Below are positions 52,086 to 61,315 of a stretch of DNA of 64,000 nucleotides, one piece after another. The stretch covers positions 992,001-1,056,000 of the forward strand of contig NZ_FNTG01000002.1 in NCBI RefSeq assembly GCF_900104795.1, given 5' to 3'. Both the position numbers and the translations under genes were made by a program. Source of the DNA: Burkholderia sp. WP9 (lineage in GTDB: Bacteria; Pseudomonadota; Gammaproteobacteria; Burkholderiales; Burkholderiaceae). Each line of letters opens with the position of its first letter. The stretch's first letter is position 1. The notes below the pieces were generated by a model. The model was not told the origin of the DNA and did no database searches. It saw nothing but the letters and a program-made list of their open reading frames with translations.

Positions 52086-53903
52086 TCAGCTGTTGCCGCC
52101 GGGAATGGCGAACACAAACAGCGTGCCGCCGAGTGCCGTGTACTTCGCAAGCTCGCGATAACCGCCCACCGCGCCGAGGCCTTCATTCGACTTCTCGAGG
52201 CCCGCCGCCATGCCGATACCGGCCCAGCCGCCAATACCCGAATAGACGCCGATGAACTGCTTGCCCTGATACTCGTAGGTAAACACGTTGCCGATGATTC
52301 CCGACGGTGTCTTGAAGCGCCACAGTTCCTTGCCGTCCTTGATGCGCACGGCCTTGATGTAGCCTTCCAGCGTGCCGTAGAAGGCCACGCCGCCCGCGGT
52401 CGCGAGCACGCCCGACCATACCGAGAACCGCTCCGGCTTGGACCAGACGATCTTGCCCTTCGAAGCATCCCAAGCAATGAAGTTACCCATCGAGTTGTTG
52501 TCGTTCGGGCCCGGATACATCGACAGCGTGGCGCCCACATACGGCTGGCCCGACACGTAGTCGACATCGAACGGCTCGTAGTCCATGCAGACGTGGTTGG
52601 TCGGAACGAGGAACAAGCTCGAGCCCGGGTCGAACGCTGCCGGCTGCTGGTCCTTCGAGCCGAGCGCCGCCGGACAGATGCCCTTCACGTTGTGATCCGA
52701 GCCGGCTGCCTGCGTCGAATAGGCCGCGTTGCGAATCGGCTTGCCGCTCTTCATATCGACGTGATCAGCCCAGTTCACCGCCGGATCGAACTTCTGCGCA
52801 ACCAGCAGTTGTCCGGTTTCGCGATTCAACGTGTAGCCGAAACCGTTACGATCGAAGTGAACGATAGCCGGAACCTTCTTGCCGTCGATCGACAGGTCGG
52901 ACAGGATCATTTCATTCACGCCGTCATAGTCCCACTCGTCGTGCGGCGTCATCTGGTAGACCCACTTGGCCTGACCGGTGTTCAGATCACGCGCGAAGAT
53001 CGACATCGACCATTTGTTGTCGCCCGGACGTTGCGTCGGGTTCCATGTACCCGGATTGCCGGTGCCGTAGTAGACAAGGTTGAGTTTCGGATCCCACGCG
53101 TACCAGCCCCAGGTGGTGCCGCCGCCCAGTTTCCACTGATCACCCTTCCACGACTTCAGCGACGAGTCCGCGCCCACCGGCACCATCTTGCCGTCGGCAT
53201 AGGTCGTCGTCTTGTCGGGGTCGATCAGCATGTCCTTGTCCGGACCCGTACTGTAGGCCGTCCAGGCCGGCTTGCCGGTCTTGATGTCATACGCAATGAG
53301 ACGCCCGCGCACGCCGAACTCGCCGCCGGAGATGCCGGTCAGCACCTTGTCGCCGAACACGTGCGGCGCGTTGGTGTTGGTTTCACCTGCCTTGGGATTG
53401 CCGTTTTGCGCGGTCCAGACCACATCGCCGGTTTTCGCGTTCAACGCGACGAGTTTGGTGTCCGCCTGCTGCAGGAAGATCTTGCCGTCGCCATAGGCGA
53501 GCCCGCGGTTGACGGTATCGCAGCACATCACGGAGACCACCGACTCGTCCTGCTTCGGCAAGTACTGCCAGATGAACGTTTGATCCTTCAGGTTGATGGC
53601 AATGACCTTGTTAGGGAACGGCGAGTGGATATACATGGTGTCGCCGATCACGAGCGGCGAGCCTTCGTGGCCGCGCAGCACGCCGGTCGACATGGTCCAG
53701 GCGACCTGTAGTTTCCCGACGTTGTTTTCGTTGATCTGCTTGAGTGGGCTATAGCGACGGTTGGCATAATCACCCGCCTGCGCCGCCCAGTTGGACGGAT
53801 TCTTCATGAGCCCGTCGAGCTGCGAGTCGGCCTGTGCAACGAAAGAACTCAAGGCTGCCGACGCGAGGATCGCGAGCCCAAGAACCGTGGTGCGTAAGTT
53901 CAT
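52086..53903 (-). CDS. xoxF: XoxF lanthanide-dependent methanol dehydrogenase
   Basis: A 605-residue periplasmic PQQ methanol dehydrogenase with a signal peptide ([18 protein letters not shown]). Landmarks: adjacent Cys127-Cys128 ([11 protein letters not shown]), metal ligands Glu195 (SGGEFGVRG) and Asn283 (TGNPGTWN), catalytic Asp325 and the diagnostic Asp327 in [13 protein letters not shown]. The second Asp is the lanthanide signature of XoxF. The full propeller and length match the family. It oxidises methanol to formaldehyde (or further) and gives electrons to XoxG. GGAGGAG is 3-8 bases before the ATG. It is the first gene of a long operon and divergent from the H4MPT operon. Confidence 0.97.
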   Translation of the reverse strand: MNLRTTVLGLAILASAALSSFVAQADSQLDGLMKNPSNWAAQAGDYANRRYSPLKQINENNVGKLQVAWTMSTGVLRGHEGSPLVIGDTMYIHSPFPNKVIAINLKDQTFIWQYLPKQDESVVSVMCCDTVNRGLAYGDGKIFLQQADTKLVALNAKTGDVVWTAQNGNPKAGETNTNAPHVFGDKVLTGISGGEFGVRGRLIAYDIKTGKPAWTAYSTGPDKDMLIDPDKTTTYADGKMVPVGADSSLKSWKGDQWKLGGGTTWGWYAWDPKLNLVYYGTGNPGTWNPTQRPGDNKWSMSIFARDLNTGQAKWVYQMTPHDEWDYDGVNEMILSDLSIDGKKVPAIVHFDRNGFGYTLNRETGQLLVAQKFDPAVNWADHVDMKSGKPIRNAAYSTQAAGSDHNVKGICPAALGSKDQQPAAFDPGSSLFLVPTNHVCMDYEPFDVDYVSGQPYVGATLSMYPGPNDNNSMGNFIAWDASKGKIVWSKPERFSVWSGVLATAGGVAFYGTLEGYIKAVRIKDGKELWRFKTPSGIIGNVFTYEYQGKQFIGVYSGIGGWAGIGMAAGLEKSNEGLGAVGGYRELAKYTALGGTLFVFAIPGGNS

Positions 53904-54172
53904 GTCTCCTCCAGAATGGTCTTGCTGTTCAACTCACGAATGACCCACGCTACCTCGTCGCATCGGGCGCGCCTCCTCGAATGCGGGTAACGATCAGCGC
54001 CGCTTCCCGATCGTTGCCGGGCTTTATGGCGCATGACGGCCAACGCATATTCCATGCCGGAATCGAACCACCGTGCGCATCCTTCGCCGCCAGAAGCTCG
54101 TCCGGGTGCGCCGCGCGGCGAAGCGTGCCGCGCATCGGCAGCGTGGCCGCAACGGCTGCGCCGCCCCGGGTG

Positions 54173-54186
54173 GGACATACTGTGTC
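54173..54186 (+). promoter_or_regulatory. Candidate activator site GGACATACTGTGTC
   Basis: A dyad GACA-N5-TGTC lies about 77 bases upstream of the sigma-54 box of the H4MPT operon. Its ACTGTGT core recurs upstream of the mxaR sigma-54 promoter. Confidence 0.35.
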
Positions 54187-54262
54187 ACGCGCCGGTACGA
54201 AGCGTGTCCGTCGCGAAGCAGGCAGCAACAAAACGCGCGCACCCAGGGCGCGACCCGTTCAC

Positions 54263-54278
54263 TGGCTCGTCATTTGCA
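54263..54278 (+). promoter_or_regulatory. Sigma-54 promoter of the H4MPT operon
   Basis: TGGCTCGTCATTTGCA matches TGGCACG-N4-TTGCA with one mismatch; GG and GC are spaced by exactly 10 bases. Predicted transcription start is near 54289, about 38 bases before the first start codon. This is the best promoter match in the window. Confidence 0.72.
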
Positions 54279-54326
54279 GCGCATCATGTGGTTAAGGGTG
54301 GTTCCAACACGTGTGGAGCAACGGTC

Positions 54327-54725
54327 ATGGCAAACGCAGAACAGGTCTACTCCGACGAGGAGATCCAGCAACGCCTCGTCGGCCCGCTACAGCACTGGTA
54401 TCTGGAAGACGGGTGGCTGCGGCGCAAATACCGCACCGAAGGCTGGAAGGGGACTTTGATGGTCGTGAACGCGGTGGGCCATCTCGCGGAAGCAGCCTGG
54501 CATCACCCTGATCTCACGGTCTCCTACGCATTCGTCACCGTGAAGCTCAAGACGCATTCCGCAAAAGGCATCACGGACAAGGACTTCGCGCTCGCCAGCA
54601 AGATCGAGTCGTTCATTCAGTGGCAGCCGGGCACTGAAGGCGGCCCCCTCGAAGGCACACCGACGGACGATCAACGCTTCCGCTATATCAAGTACGACAA
54701 GCCGAAAACCACCCCGAGCGATTGA
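54327..54725 (+). CDS. Pterin-4a-carbinolamine dehydratase
   Basis: A 132-residue protein of the PCD/PhhB/DCoH family: EAAWHHPDLTVSYAFVTVKLKTHSAKGITDKDF holds the active-site His-His-Pro motif, the later His and the Asp. It dehydrates 4a-hydroxytetrahydropterins. A pcd gene also occurs in the H4MPT gene set of methylotrophs, so here it is likely to act in tetrahydromethanopterin synthesis. The start at 54327 follows GGAG by 9 bases; the longer frame from 54033 is not supported. It is the first gene of the operon after the sigma-54 promoter. Confidence 0.88.
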   Translation: MANAEQVYSDEEIQQRLVGPLQHWYLEDGWLRRKYRTEGWKGTLMVVNAVGHLAEAAWHHPDLTVSYAFVTVKLKTHSAKGITDKDFALASKIESFIQWQPGTEGGPLEGTPTDDQRFRYIKYDKPKTTPSD

Positions 54726-54836
54726 AGCGCGCCGCCGCGTGCTGCGGGCCTGGTACGGCTTTCGCTTGAAGTCCCCCGCCGGGCCGCCGCGCCGCGGCAC
54801 GCGCGGTCGCCGCGGCGGCCTCTTCGGGTATGCCCG

Positions 54837-54892
54837 CTCATGCACGGCAACTCATGCACGGCAAGTCATGCGCGGCCACTCAAGCACGAACA
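54837..54892 (+). repeat. 14-bp tandem repeat, four units
   Basis: Two perfect copies of CTCATGCACGGCAA (54837-54850, 54851-54864) are followed by two diverged copies, ending 12 bp before the beta-RFAP synthase start. Each ends close to a potential ATG, so it may affect translation starts. Confidence 0.75.
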
Positions 54893-54904
54893 AGGACACT
54901 CGCG

Positions 54905-55933
54905 ATGCAGCTTCACGTTCGCCGCCTTCCGCCTCAAGCCACCGTGTCGGTCGACGCGCCCGCGCGGCTGCATCTGGGGTTTCTCGATCCGAACGCCTCG
55001 CTCGGACGCGCGTTCGGCAGTCTCGGGCTGGTCATCGACGGCGCGGGCACCCGCGTCGAAGCGCGGCTCGCCGAGCGCGACCGGATCGACGGTGTGGTGA
55101 CCGATGCGGAACGCGAGCGCATTGCGATCTGTCTGGAACGGCTGCACGCGGCCTACGACCCGACGCCCGTCGCGATCGAGATGGTCCGCACGCCGCGCGC
55201 GCACAGCGGCATGGGATCGGGCACGCAACTCTCGCTCGCCGTGGGCAGCGCCTTCGTTCGTCTGCTCGGCCACGTGGCGACCACAGCCGAGCTTGCCAGT
55301 CTGCTCGGACGCGGCGCCCGTTCGGGCATCGGCGTACTTGGTTTCGACTCCGGCGGCCTGCTGGTGGACGGCGGACCGTCCGGCGATCTGCATGCGGGCG
55401 TGCCGCCTCTGCTCGCGCGCCAGCCGTTTCCCGATAGCTGGCGTGTGCTGCTTGTCAGCGACAACGCCCGCGAGGGCCTGCACGGTGCTGAAGAGCGCCG
55501 CGGCCTCGCCGCGCTCGCGCCGTTTCCCCAACAACTCGCCGCGCATTTGTGCCACCTCGTGCTGATGAAGATTCTGCCGGGCGCCGCGGAGCGCAACATC
55601 GTGCCCTTCGCGCAGGGTCTGACGCAGATGCAGCAAACCATCGGCGAATACTTCGCGCCCGTGCAAGGCGGCGTGTTCGCGAGCCCCGATGTCGAGCGCG
55701 CGCTGCGCGCCGTGGCCGCCGAGCGAACCGCGGGCATCGGCCAGACCTCGTGGGGACCGACGGGCTTTGCGATCGTCGCCAACGCGCGCGAGGCCGAAGC
55801 TGCGCTCGCCACGGCACGCGAGGCCACGCGCGGACTGCCGCACATCGAATGCACGATCGTCACCGGACGCAATCGCGGCGCGACGGTGCGCTCCGCCGAA
55901 GCACGGCAGCAGCAGCACATCGACGCCGCATGA
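54905..55933 (+). CDS. Beta-ribofuranosylaminobenzene 5'-phosphate synthase
   Basis: A 342-residue GHMP-fold protein matching the RFAP synthase family: SVDAPARLHLGFLDPN, RTPRAHSGMGSGTQLSLAVGSAF, RSGIGVLGFDSGGLLVDGG and GQTSWGPTGFAIVA. It condenses p-aminobenzoate with phosphoribosyl pyrophosphate, the first committed step of methanopterin synthesis, so it proves that this operon makes H4MPT. The start at 54905 (MQLHVRRLPP) has AAGGA 8 bases upstream; an ATG at 54830 would cover the tandem repeat and is less likely. Confidence 0.92.
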   Translation: MQLHVRRLPPQATVSVDAPARLHLGFLDPNASLGRAFGSLGLVIDGAGTRVEARLAERDRIDGVVTDAERERIAICLERLHAAYDPTPVAIEMVRTPRAHSGMGSGTQLSLAVGSAFVRLLGHVATTAELASLLGRGARSGIGVLGFDSGGLLVDGGPSGDLHAGVPPLLARQPFPDSWRVLLVSDNAREGLHGAEERRGLAALAPFPQQLAAHLCHLVLMKILPGAAERNIVPFAQGLTQMQQTIGEYFAPVQGGVFASPDVERALRAVAAERTAGIGQTSWGPTGFAIVANAREAEAALATAREATRGLPHIECTIVTGRNRGATVRSAEARQQQHIDAA

Positions 55934-56049
55934 TGCGCCTCGGTCCCGCGCTCCGGCCCGCCGATCCGCCAGCCGCGGACAACCCCGCGCCGCCACGAGC
56001 CCTCCCCTGCGCCTTGCATGAGAAATATCACTGAAACGAGCCTTCCGCC

Positions 56050-56991
56050 ATGTCCGACACCACTGAAAAGCCCGCTGAAAGACCTTATATCCTGCACATG
56101 TTCACGGCCACGCCGCAGATGAGTCCATTCGACGTGAACATGGCCGCCGACGCCGGCTACCAGATCATCGTGCCGTACTGCGGCGTCGATGCGGGGATTG
56201 TCGCGAACCTCACTCAGGACGCGATTTTCTCGCGTGGTCCGAAGGGTGTGTCGCGCACCGGCATCTTCATCGGCGGACGCGACGTCATGCTTGCGGCCGA
56301 CATGCTCGACAGCGCGCGCAAAGCCATGGTGCCGCCGTTCGAAGTCTCCGTGTTCGCCGATCCGAGCGGCTCGTACACGACCGCCGCCGCGCTCGTCGCG
56401 TTGGTGGAGCGGCATCTCGCCAAGGCCTTCGGCATGGAACTGGGCGGCAAGCGCGTGCTGATTCTTGGCGGCACCGGCGCGGTGGGACGTGTGGCCGCGG
56501 CCATGGCGGCCTCGCTCGGCGCCGACGTGTCGATTGCAAGCCACAGCGACCCGGCGCGTGCGATGCATGTCAGCGACGACATCAATCAGCGCTTTGGCAT
56601 CGTCACCAAGGGCGTGGGCACGGCAACCCCGGCAGAACTGCGCGCCGCGTTGGGCGAGGCCGAAATCGTGCTCGCCACGGCCATCGCCGGCGTGCAGGTG
56701 GTCGGCACCGAGGATCTCGCGCATGCCCGGCATCTGCTGATTGCCGCTGATGTGAACGCCGTGCCGCCGGAAGGCATTGCGGGCGTCAACGTGATGAACG
56801 ACGGCAAACCGATCGAAGGCGTGCCGACGGCCGGCGGCGCCATCGGCATCGGCGCGCTGGCGATCGGCAATGTCAAATACCAGGTGGAGCATCGTCTCTT
56901 CATCCGCATGCGCACCGGCGGCAAGCCGGTCTACCTGGGTTTCCCGCAAGCCTTCGACGAGGCCCGCGTCGTCGCGGCCGGCCTCGGTTGA
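56050..56991 (+). CDS. mtdB: Methylene-H4MPT dehydrogenase
   Basis: A 313-residue NAD(P)-dependent dehydrogenase of the MtdB family. The N-terminus (ILHMFTATPQMSPFDVNMAADAGY) and GPKGVSRTGIFIGGRD are characteristic; the dinucleotide site is VLILGGTGAVGRVAAAMAAS. It oxidises methylene-H4MPT to methenyl-H4MPT, the step after Fae. It follows the RFAP synthase after 116 bp. Confidence 0.95.
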   Translation: MSDTTEKPAERPYILHMFTATPQMSPFDVNMAADAGYQIIVPYCGVDAGIVANLTQDAIFSRGPKGVSRTGIFIGGRDVMLAADMLDSARKAMVPPFEVSVFADPSGSYTTAAALVALVERHLAKAFGMELGGKRVLILGGTGAVGRVAAAMAASLGADVSIASHSDPARAMHVSDDINQRFGIVTKGVGTATPAELRAALGEAEIVLATAIAGVQVVGTEDLAHARHLLIAADVNAVPPEGIAGVNVMNDGKPIEGVPTAGGAIGIGALAIGNVKYQVEHRLFIRMRTGGKPVYLGFPQAFDEARVVAAGLG

Positions 56992-57034
56992 GTGCGCTGC
57001 GTCGCACCCGCGCGTTACCACGACCCGAGTCGCC

Positions 57035-58237
57035 ATGAAGCCGCGCCCATTGCTCCCGCACGCGCCGTTCGTCGTCGTGGCGGGACTGTCCGCCCGCATG
57101 CTCGCGCAGTCCGCCGCGCGCGCCGGCCTGCGCGTCGCCGCGCTCGATGTGTTCGGCGACCGCGATACCCGCGAAGCGTCCGAGTTGTGGTTCGACATTG
57201 GCGGCGGGCCATTGGCGATCGACGGGCAGCAACTCGCCGCGGCGCTCGAACGCACCGCGCGTTTGCCAGGCCTCATCGGCTGGATCGACGGCAGCGGGCT
57301 CGAGCCGTTCGTCGCGCGCTTGTGCGCGATGCCCGGCCTGCCCCGCTTCATTGGCAATCCTGTGGAAGCGAGCGCCGCGGTGCGCGAACCGCAGCGGTTT
57401 TTCGCGCTACTGGACGCGCTGGATATTCCGCATCCGCCGGTCGCGTTCGCGCCGCCCGCTACCATGCAAGGATGGCTGGTCAAACGCGCGGACGGTTGCG
57501 GCGGCACCCATATCGAGCCGGCCTCGGCGTTCGGCGATGCGCGCGTGCCCGCGCAAGCCTATTTCCAGCGCCGACGTGACGGGCGCTCGCTATCGGCGCT
57601 ATTCATTGCCGCTCGCGGCAGTGCGCGCGTGCTTGGCTTCGCGGAGCAACTCACCTGCGCAATGGGGCATCTGCCTTTCGTTCATACCGGATCGATCGGT
57701 CCGATCGATCTGCCGCCGAGCGTGGTGGCACGCGTGCACGCGGCCATCGCCGCGCTTAGCGCGCAGACCGGCCTCACCGGCATCAATAGCTGCGACTTTC
57801 TGCTCGACGGCGACGCGTTCGAACTGCTCGAAATCAACACCCGCCCCTCGTCGACGATGACGCTCTACGAGACCGCGTCGCCGCACGCGTGGCCGCGCGG
57901 CCTGCTCGCCTGTCATATCGAAGCCTGCCGCCACGGCCGTCTGCCGCCAGCGCCCACTGCGTCGCCGTGGCGCGCGGGTCAACAGGTGCTGTTCGCGCCG
58001 CGTCCGTTCGCCGTCTCCCCGTCCTTCAGCGACGCCTGCCTGCGCGACCCGCTCTGCCGCGACGTGCCCATGCCCGGCATGCGGATCGACGCCGGCGACC
58101 CGGTCTGCACGCTGCTCGTGCGCGCAACTTCGGTGGACGCCGTGCGGTACGCGCTCGCCGCGCAGCATGCGCTCGTTCTGCAACGAATCGAAACCTGTCA
58201 TGAACCCGACTATGCCTTCATCCAATGCCACTCCTGA
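57035..58237 (+). CDS. ATP-grasp protein of the H4MPT gene set
   Basis: A 400-residue ATP-grasp-like protein: N-terminal Rossmann-like part (FVVVAGLSARMLAQSAARAGLRVAALDVFGDRDT), then the grasp core with ADGCGGTHIEPA and metal-binding ELLEINTRPSSTMTLYE. Such enzymes ligate amino acids or other acids to the cofactor. In Methylobacterium an ATP-grasp orf lies next to mtdB and mch, and I take this to be its counterpart. The start at 57035 is chosen because the frame from 56870 overlaps mtdB. Its end overlaps mch by 38 bp. Confidence 0.8.
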   Translation: MKPRPLLPHAPFVVVAGLSARMLAQSAARAGLRVAALDVFGDRDTREASELWFDIGGGPLAIDGQQLAAALERTARLPGLIGWIDGSGLEPFVARLCAMPGLPRFIGNPVEASAAVREPQRFFALLDALDIPHPPVAFAPPATMQGWLVKRADGCGGTHIEPASAFGDARVPAQAYFQRRRDGRSLSALFIAARGSARVLGFAEQLTCAMGHLPFVHTGSIGPIDLPPSVVARVHAAIAALSAQTGLTGINSCDFLLDGDAFELLEINTRPSSTMTLYETASPHAWPRGLLACHIEACRHGRLPPAPTASPWRAGQQVLFAPRPFAVSPSFSDACLRDPLCRDVPMPGMRIDAGDPVCTLLVRATSVDAVRYALAAQHALVLQRIETCHEPDYAFIQCHS

Positions 58238-59252
58238 CGCGCCGCAACCTCCGCAGCCGCCGCTCGCCGGTGCTGCCGCGCTAAGCGTCAACGCGCTGAG
58301 CGAGCGTCTCGTCAGCCGTCTGGTCGAGGACGCCGTGCGCTTCGGCGCGGCCATCACCCACACGGAACACGGCACCGTGCTGGTCGACGCGGGCGTCACG
58401 GCGCCCGGCAGCGTCGCGGCCGGCGTGCTGATTGCGCGCATCTGCATGGGCGGCCTCGGCCACGTCACGGTGCGCGAAAGCCTGGACGCGCAGCCGCTGT
58501 GGCCCAGCATGATCGAAGTGCGCACCTCGTGGCCGGTGCTCGCCTGCCTCGGCAGCCAGTACGCCGGCTGGAGCCTGTCGGCGACGAAGGAACAGACCGG
58601 CGGCAAGAAGTTCTTCTCGCTCGGTTCGGGTCCGGCGCGCGCGCTGGCGGTGAAAGAGCCGCTGTTCGCCGAACTCGGCTACCGCGACCGGCACGAGCGC
58701 GGCGTGCTGGTGCTCGAGGTCGATCGCCTGCCGCCGCAGGTCGTGATCGACAAGGTGCTGCACGACTGCGGCCTCGCACCTGAGCGGTTGACGCTCATTA
58801 CCACGCCGACACACTCTGTCGCGGGAACGGTACAGGTGGTGGCGCGTGTCGTCGAGGTTGCGTTGCACAAAACGCATGTGCTCGGCGTCGCGCTGGACGA
58901 GGTGGTGGAAGGCGGCGGCTCGGCGCCGCTGCCGCCACCCGCGCCGGACGGCATTCAGGCAATGGGGCGAACCAACGACGCGATCCTGTACGGCGGCCGC
59001 GTGCATCTCACCGTGAAGCACGATGCCGTGGCCAGACAGCTCGCCGAGGAATTGCCCGCATCTACTTCACGCGATTACGGCCGCCCTTTCGCGGACATCT
59101 TCACGTCGTTCAATTACGACTTCTATCAGATCGATCCCGCGCTGTTCGCGCCCGCCGAAGTGTGGGTGAGCAGTCTTGAGAGCGGCGCGACGTATCACGG
59201 CGGGCGCGTCGACGCGGCATTGCTGCACGACCAATGGGGCGGCAAGCCATGA
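58200..59252 (+). CDS. mch: Methenyl-H4MPT cyclohydrolase
   Basis: A 350-residue Mch protein: NALSERLVSRLVEDAVRFGAAITH, VTAPGSVAAGVLIARICMGGLGHV, PVLACLGSQYAGWSL, KKFFSLGSGPARAL and GRPFADIFTSFNYDFYQIDP are family hallmarks. It hydrolyses methenyl-H4MPT to formyl-H4MPT. The start at 58200 lies inside the end of the preceding gene; another ATG at 58212 is possible. The end overlaps the next gene by ATGA. Confidence 0.95.
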   Translation: MNPTMPSSNATPDAPQPPQPPLAGAAALSVNALSERLVSRLVEDAVRFGAAITHTEHGTVLVDAGVTAPGSVAAGVLIARICMGGLGHVTVRESLDAQPLWPSMIEVRTSWPVLACLGSQYAGWSLSATKEQTGGKKFFSLGSGPARALAVKEPLFAELGYRDRHERGVLVLEVDRLPPQVVIDKVLHDCGLAPERLTLITTPTHSVAGTVQVVARVVEVALHKTHVLGVALDEVVEGGGSAPLPPPAPDGIQAMGRTNDAILYGGRVHLTVKHDAVARQLAEELPASTSRDYGRPFADIFTSFNYDFYQIDPALFAPAEVWVSSLESGATYHGGRVDAALLHDQWGGKP

Positions 59253-60283
59253 GCGTCCCCGAGCCTCACGCCGACTCCGTCACCCCGCGAGCGACTCTGC
59301 GCATCGCGATCATGACCGACGAAACGGGCTGGCATACCGGACGTCTGAAAAAAGCCTTCCGCGCGCGCGGCGCGGAAGCACGCTGCATCGATCTGGCGGA
59401 TTGCCGGATCGACACGACATGGGAGCCGTATGGCCTGGTGCTGCCGGGCTTCGGTCACACGCTGCCGGACGCGGTTTTCGTGCGCGGCATTGCCGGCGGC
59501 ACCTTCGAGCAGGTCACGTTGCGGCTGGGCATCCTGCATGCGCTGCGCGAGTCCGGCGTGCCGGTCTACAACGACGCGCGCGCGATCGAGCGCAGCGTCG
59601 ATAAATCGATGACGAGTTTTCTGCTGCACCGCAACGGCGTACCGACGCCCGCGACATGGGCCGGCGAATCGGCGGCATTCGCGCAGCGTGTGCTGATGCG
59701 CGAAGCGGCGGCCGGACGCCAGGTCGTGCTCAAACCGCTGTTCGGCTCGCAAGGCCACGGACTCAAACGGCTCGGCGCGGGCGGCCCCCATTCTGGCGCG
59801 CTGGCCCCTCTGCCCTCGCTCAAACCGTATCAGCAGGTTGCGTATCTACAGCGCTATATCGATGGCGGCCGCCCGGGTTTCGACTGGCGCGTGCTGGTGA
59901 TCGGCGGCCGCGCCGTGGCGGCGATGCGGCGGGTCGGCGGCAAGGGCTGGATTCATAACTTCGCGCAAGGCGCGACATGCGAGGCGGCCGAACTCGATCT
60001 GCCGCTCGCGCAAACCGCGGTGCGCGCCACAGAGGCACTCGGACTCGACTATGCGGGCGTCGACCTGATTCCCGATCCCCAAGACGCTGCCCGGCCGCTC
60101 GTGCTGGAAGTGAACGGCGTGGCGGCATGGCGCGGCCTGCAGTCTGTCACGCCGGTCGATCTCGCCGCGGCGCTCGCCGACGACCTGCTGCAGCGCAAGC
60201 TGCCCGCGCAGCGCCGCGCCGTCAGTGAGCCCGCGCAAACCGGCGAGGCCGCCGTCGTGGCGTTGCATGGACGTCATGGCTGA
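59249..60283 (+). CDS. RimK-like ATP-grasp ligase of the H4MPT gene set
   Basis: A 344-residue RimK/ATP-grasp protein with LRIAIMTDETGWHTGRL, YNDARAIERSVDKSMTSFLL, VVLKPLFGSQGHGLKRL, RVLVIGGRAVAAMRRVG and LVLEVNGVAAWRGLQ. RimK-type ligases add Glu or other amino acids; here it may add the side chain of the pterin cofactor. The start at 59249 (MSVPEPHAD) is inside an ATGA overlap with mch. It is followed by the CitG-like gene with an 8-bp overlap. Confidence 0.85.
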   Translation: MSVPEPHADSVTPRATLRIAIMTDETGWHTGRLKKAFRARGAEARCIDLADCRIDTTWEPYGLVLPGFGHTLPDAVFVRGIAGGTFEQVTLRLGILHALRESGVPVYNDARAIERSVDKSMTSFLLHRNGVPTPATWAGESAAFAQRVLMREAAAGRQVVLKPLFGSQGHGLKRLGAGGPHSGALAPLPSLKPYQQVAYLQRYIDGGRPGFDWRVLVIGGRAVAAMRRVGGKGWIHNFAQGATCEAAELDLPLAQTAVRATEALGLDYAGVDLIPDPQDAARPLVLEVNGVAAWRGLQSVTPVDLAAALADDLLQRKLPAQRRAVSEPAQTGEAAVVALHGRHG

Positions 60284-61214
60284 GCCTCCCTGTTCCGTCG
60301 CAGTCGACGACGTTCACGCCGCTTTCCTAGCGGCGTGCCGGCTCGATGTGGAAACGCCCAAGCCCGGCAACGTCAGCGTGCAAAGCGCAGGCCACGGCAT
60401 GCGAGCAGCGCAGTTCATCACCAGCGCAGAGGCCGCCGCCGATGCGCTGCTCAAACGCGGCGCGCCGGTCGGCCAGCGCGTGCTCGATGCGCTGACCCGC
60501 ACGCGCGACGCGGTCGGCTGCAACACGAACCTCGGCATCCTGCTGCTCGTCGCCCCGCTCGCCGCGGCGCTGGAGGACACCGTGCGCCCGCTGTCGGCCA
60601 ACGCCTGGCGCACGGCGACCACACGCGTGCTCGCGCGGCTCGATATCGACGACGCGCGCCTCACGTACCGCGCAATTGCGCTCGCCAACCCCGGCGGTCT
60701 CGGCGAAGCCCCCGAGCAATCGGTCCACGAGCCGCCCACGGTCAACCTGCGCGAGGCGATGACCCTCGCCGCCGGGCGCGACAGCATCGCCCGTCAATAC
60801 GCGGAGAGCTTTCGCGACATCTTCGAAACCGGGCTCGCCGCGTATCGCGAGATGCCCGCCGATCAGCCGCACGTCGCGACCCTCAATGTGTTTCTCACCT
60901 TTCTCGGCCACTGGCCCGACTCTCACATTGTGCGTAAGCAAGGTCGCGCCGTGGCGCAGAGTGTCACGCTTGCGGCACGCGAACGGCACGCGCAATGGCG
61001 CCTCGCGCTCGCGCAAAAGCACCCTGACGCGGCGGCTCAACCGCTCGATGCATGGGATGCCGAACTGAAGGCGAGCGCGATCAACCCCGGCACCAGCGCG
61101 GACCTGACCGTGGCGACGCTGTTCGTCGCCGGCTGCCTCGCCTGCGCCTGCAGCGCCGGCGCATCGCCACGCGAGCGGCGCGAACCGCGCACTGGCACGG
61201 ATCCTGTTAGTTAG
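60276..61214 (+). CDS. CitG-like triphosphoribosyl-dephospho-CoA synthase-family protein
   Basis: A 312-residue protein of the CitG/MdcB family: [35 protein letters not shown], and [16 protein letters not shown] with [18 protein letters not shown]. CitG links phosphoribosyl groups to dephospho-CoA. There is no citrate or malonate lyase here, so in the H4MPT operon it may have been recruited to a transfer of a similar group in cofactor synthesis. Starts at 60267 and 60276 are possible; I use 60276. Confidence 0.82.
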   Translation: MAEPPCSVAVDDVHAAFLAACRLDVETPKPGNVSVQSAGHGMRAAQFITSAEAAADALLKRGAPVGQRVLDALTRTRDAVGCNTNLGILLLVAPLAAALEDTVRPLSANAWRTATTRVLARLDIDDARLTYRAIALANPGGLGEAPEQSVHEPPTVNLREAMTLAAGRDSIARQYAESFRDIFETGLAAYREMPADQPHVATLNVFLTFLGHWPDSHIVRKQGRAVAQSVTLAARERHAQWRLALAQKHPDAAAQPLDAWDAELKASAINPGTSADLTVATLFVAGCLACACSAGASPRERREPRTGTDPVS

Positions 61215-61315
61215 TGCCACCGTGCATCAACCAGCCGCCCGGCGATCGGGCAATACGATCGCCACCGGCGGCATGTCAGTCAGCAAGTCCGTATTCCACT
61301 CATCGGAGGAACAGA

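Larger units (their letters stand above)
53904..54326. promoter_or_regulatory. Divergent control region of xoxF and H4MPT operons
   Basis: A 423-bp noncoding region between two divergent operons. It contains a sigma-54 promoter toward the right (54263-54278) and a candidate activator site (54173-54186). A promoter for xoxF must also lie here, but I found no sigma-54 or consensus sigma-70 box in that direction. Confidence 0.6.

Noticed and set aside
61193..61208. TGGCACGGATCCTGTT upstream of fae as a sigma-54 promoter
   Set aside because: The -24 half is perfect but the -12 half reads CTGT, with GT in place of the invariant GC. It also overlaps the end of the CitG-like gene and lies in a small TGGCAC/GTGCCA dyad. 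Not called.
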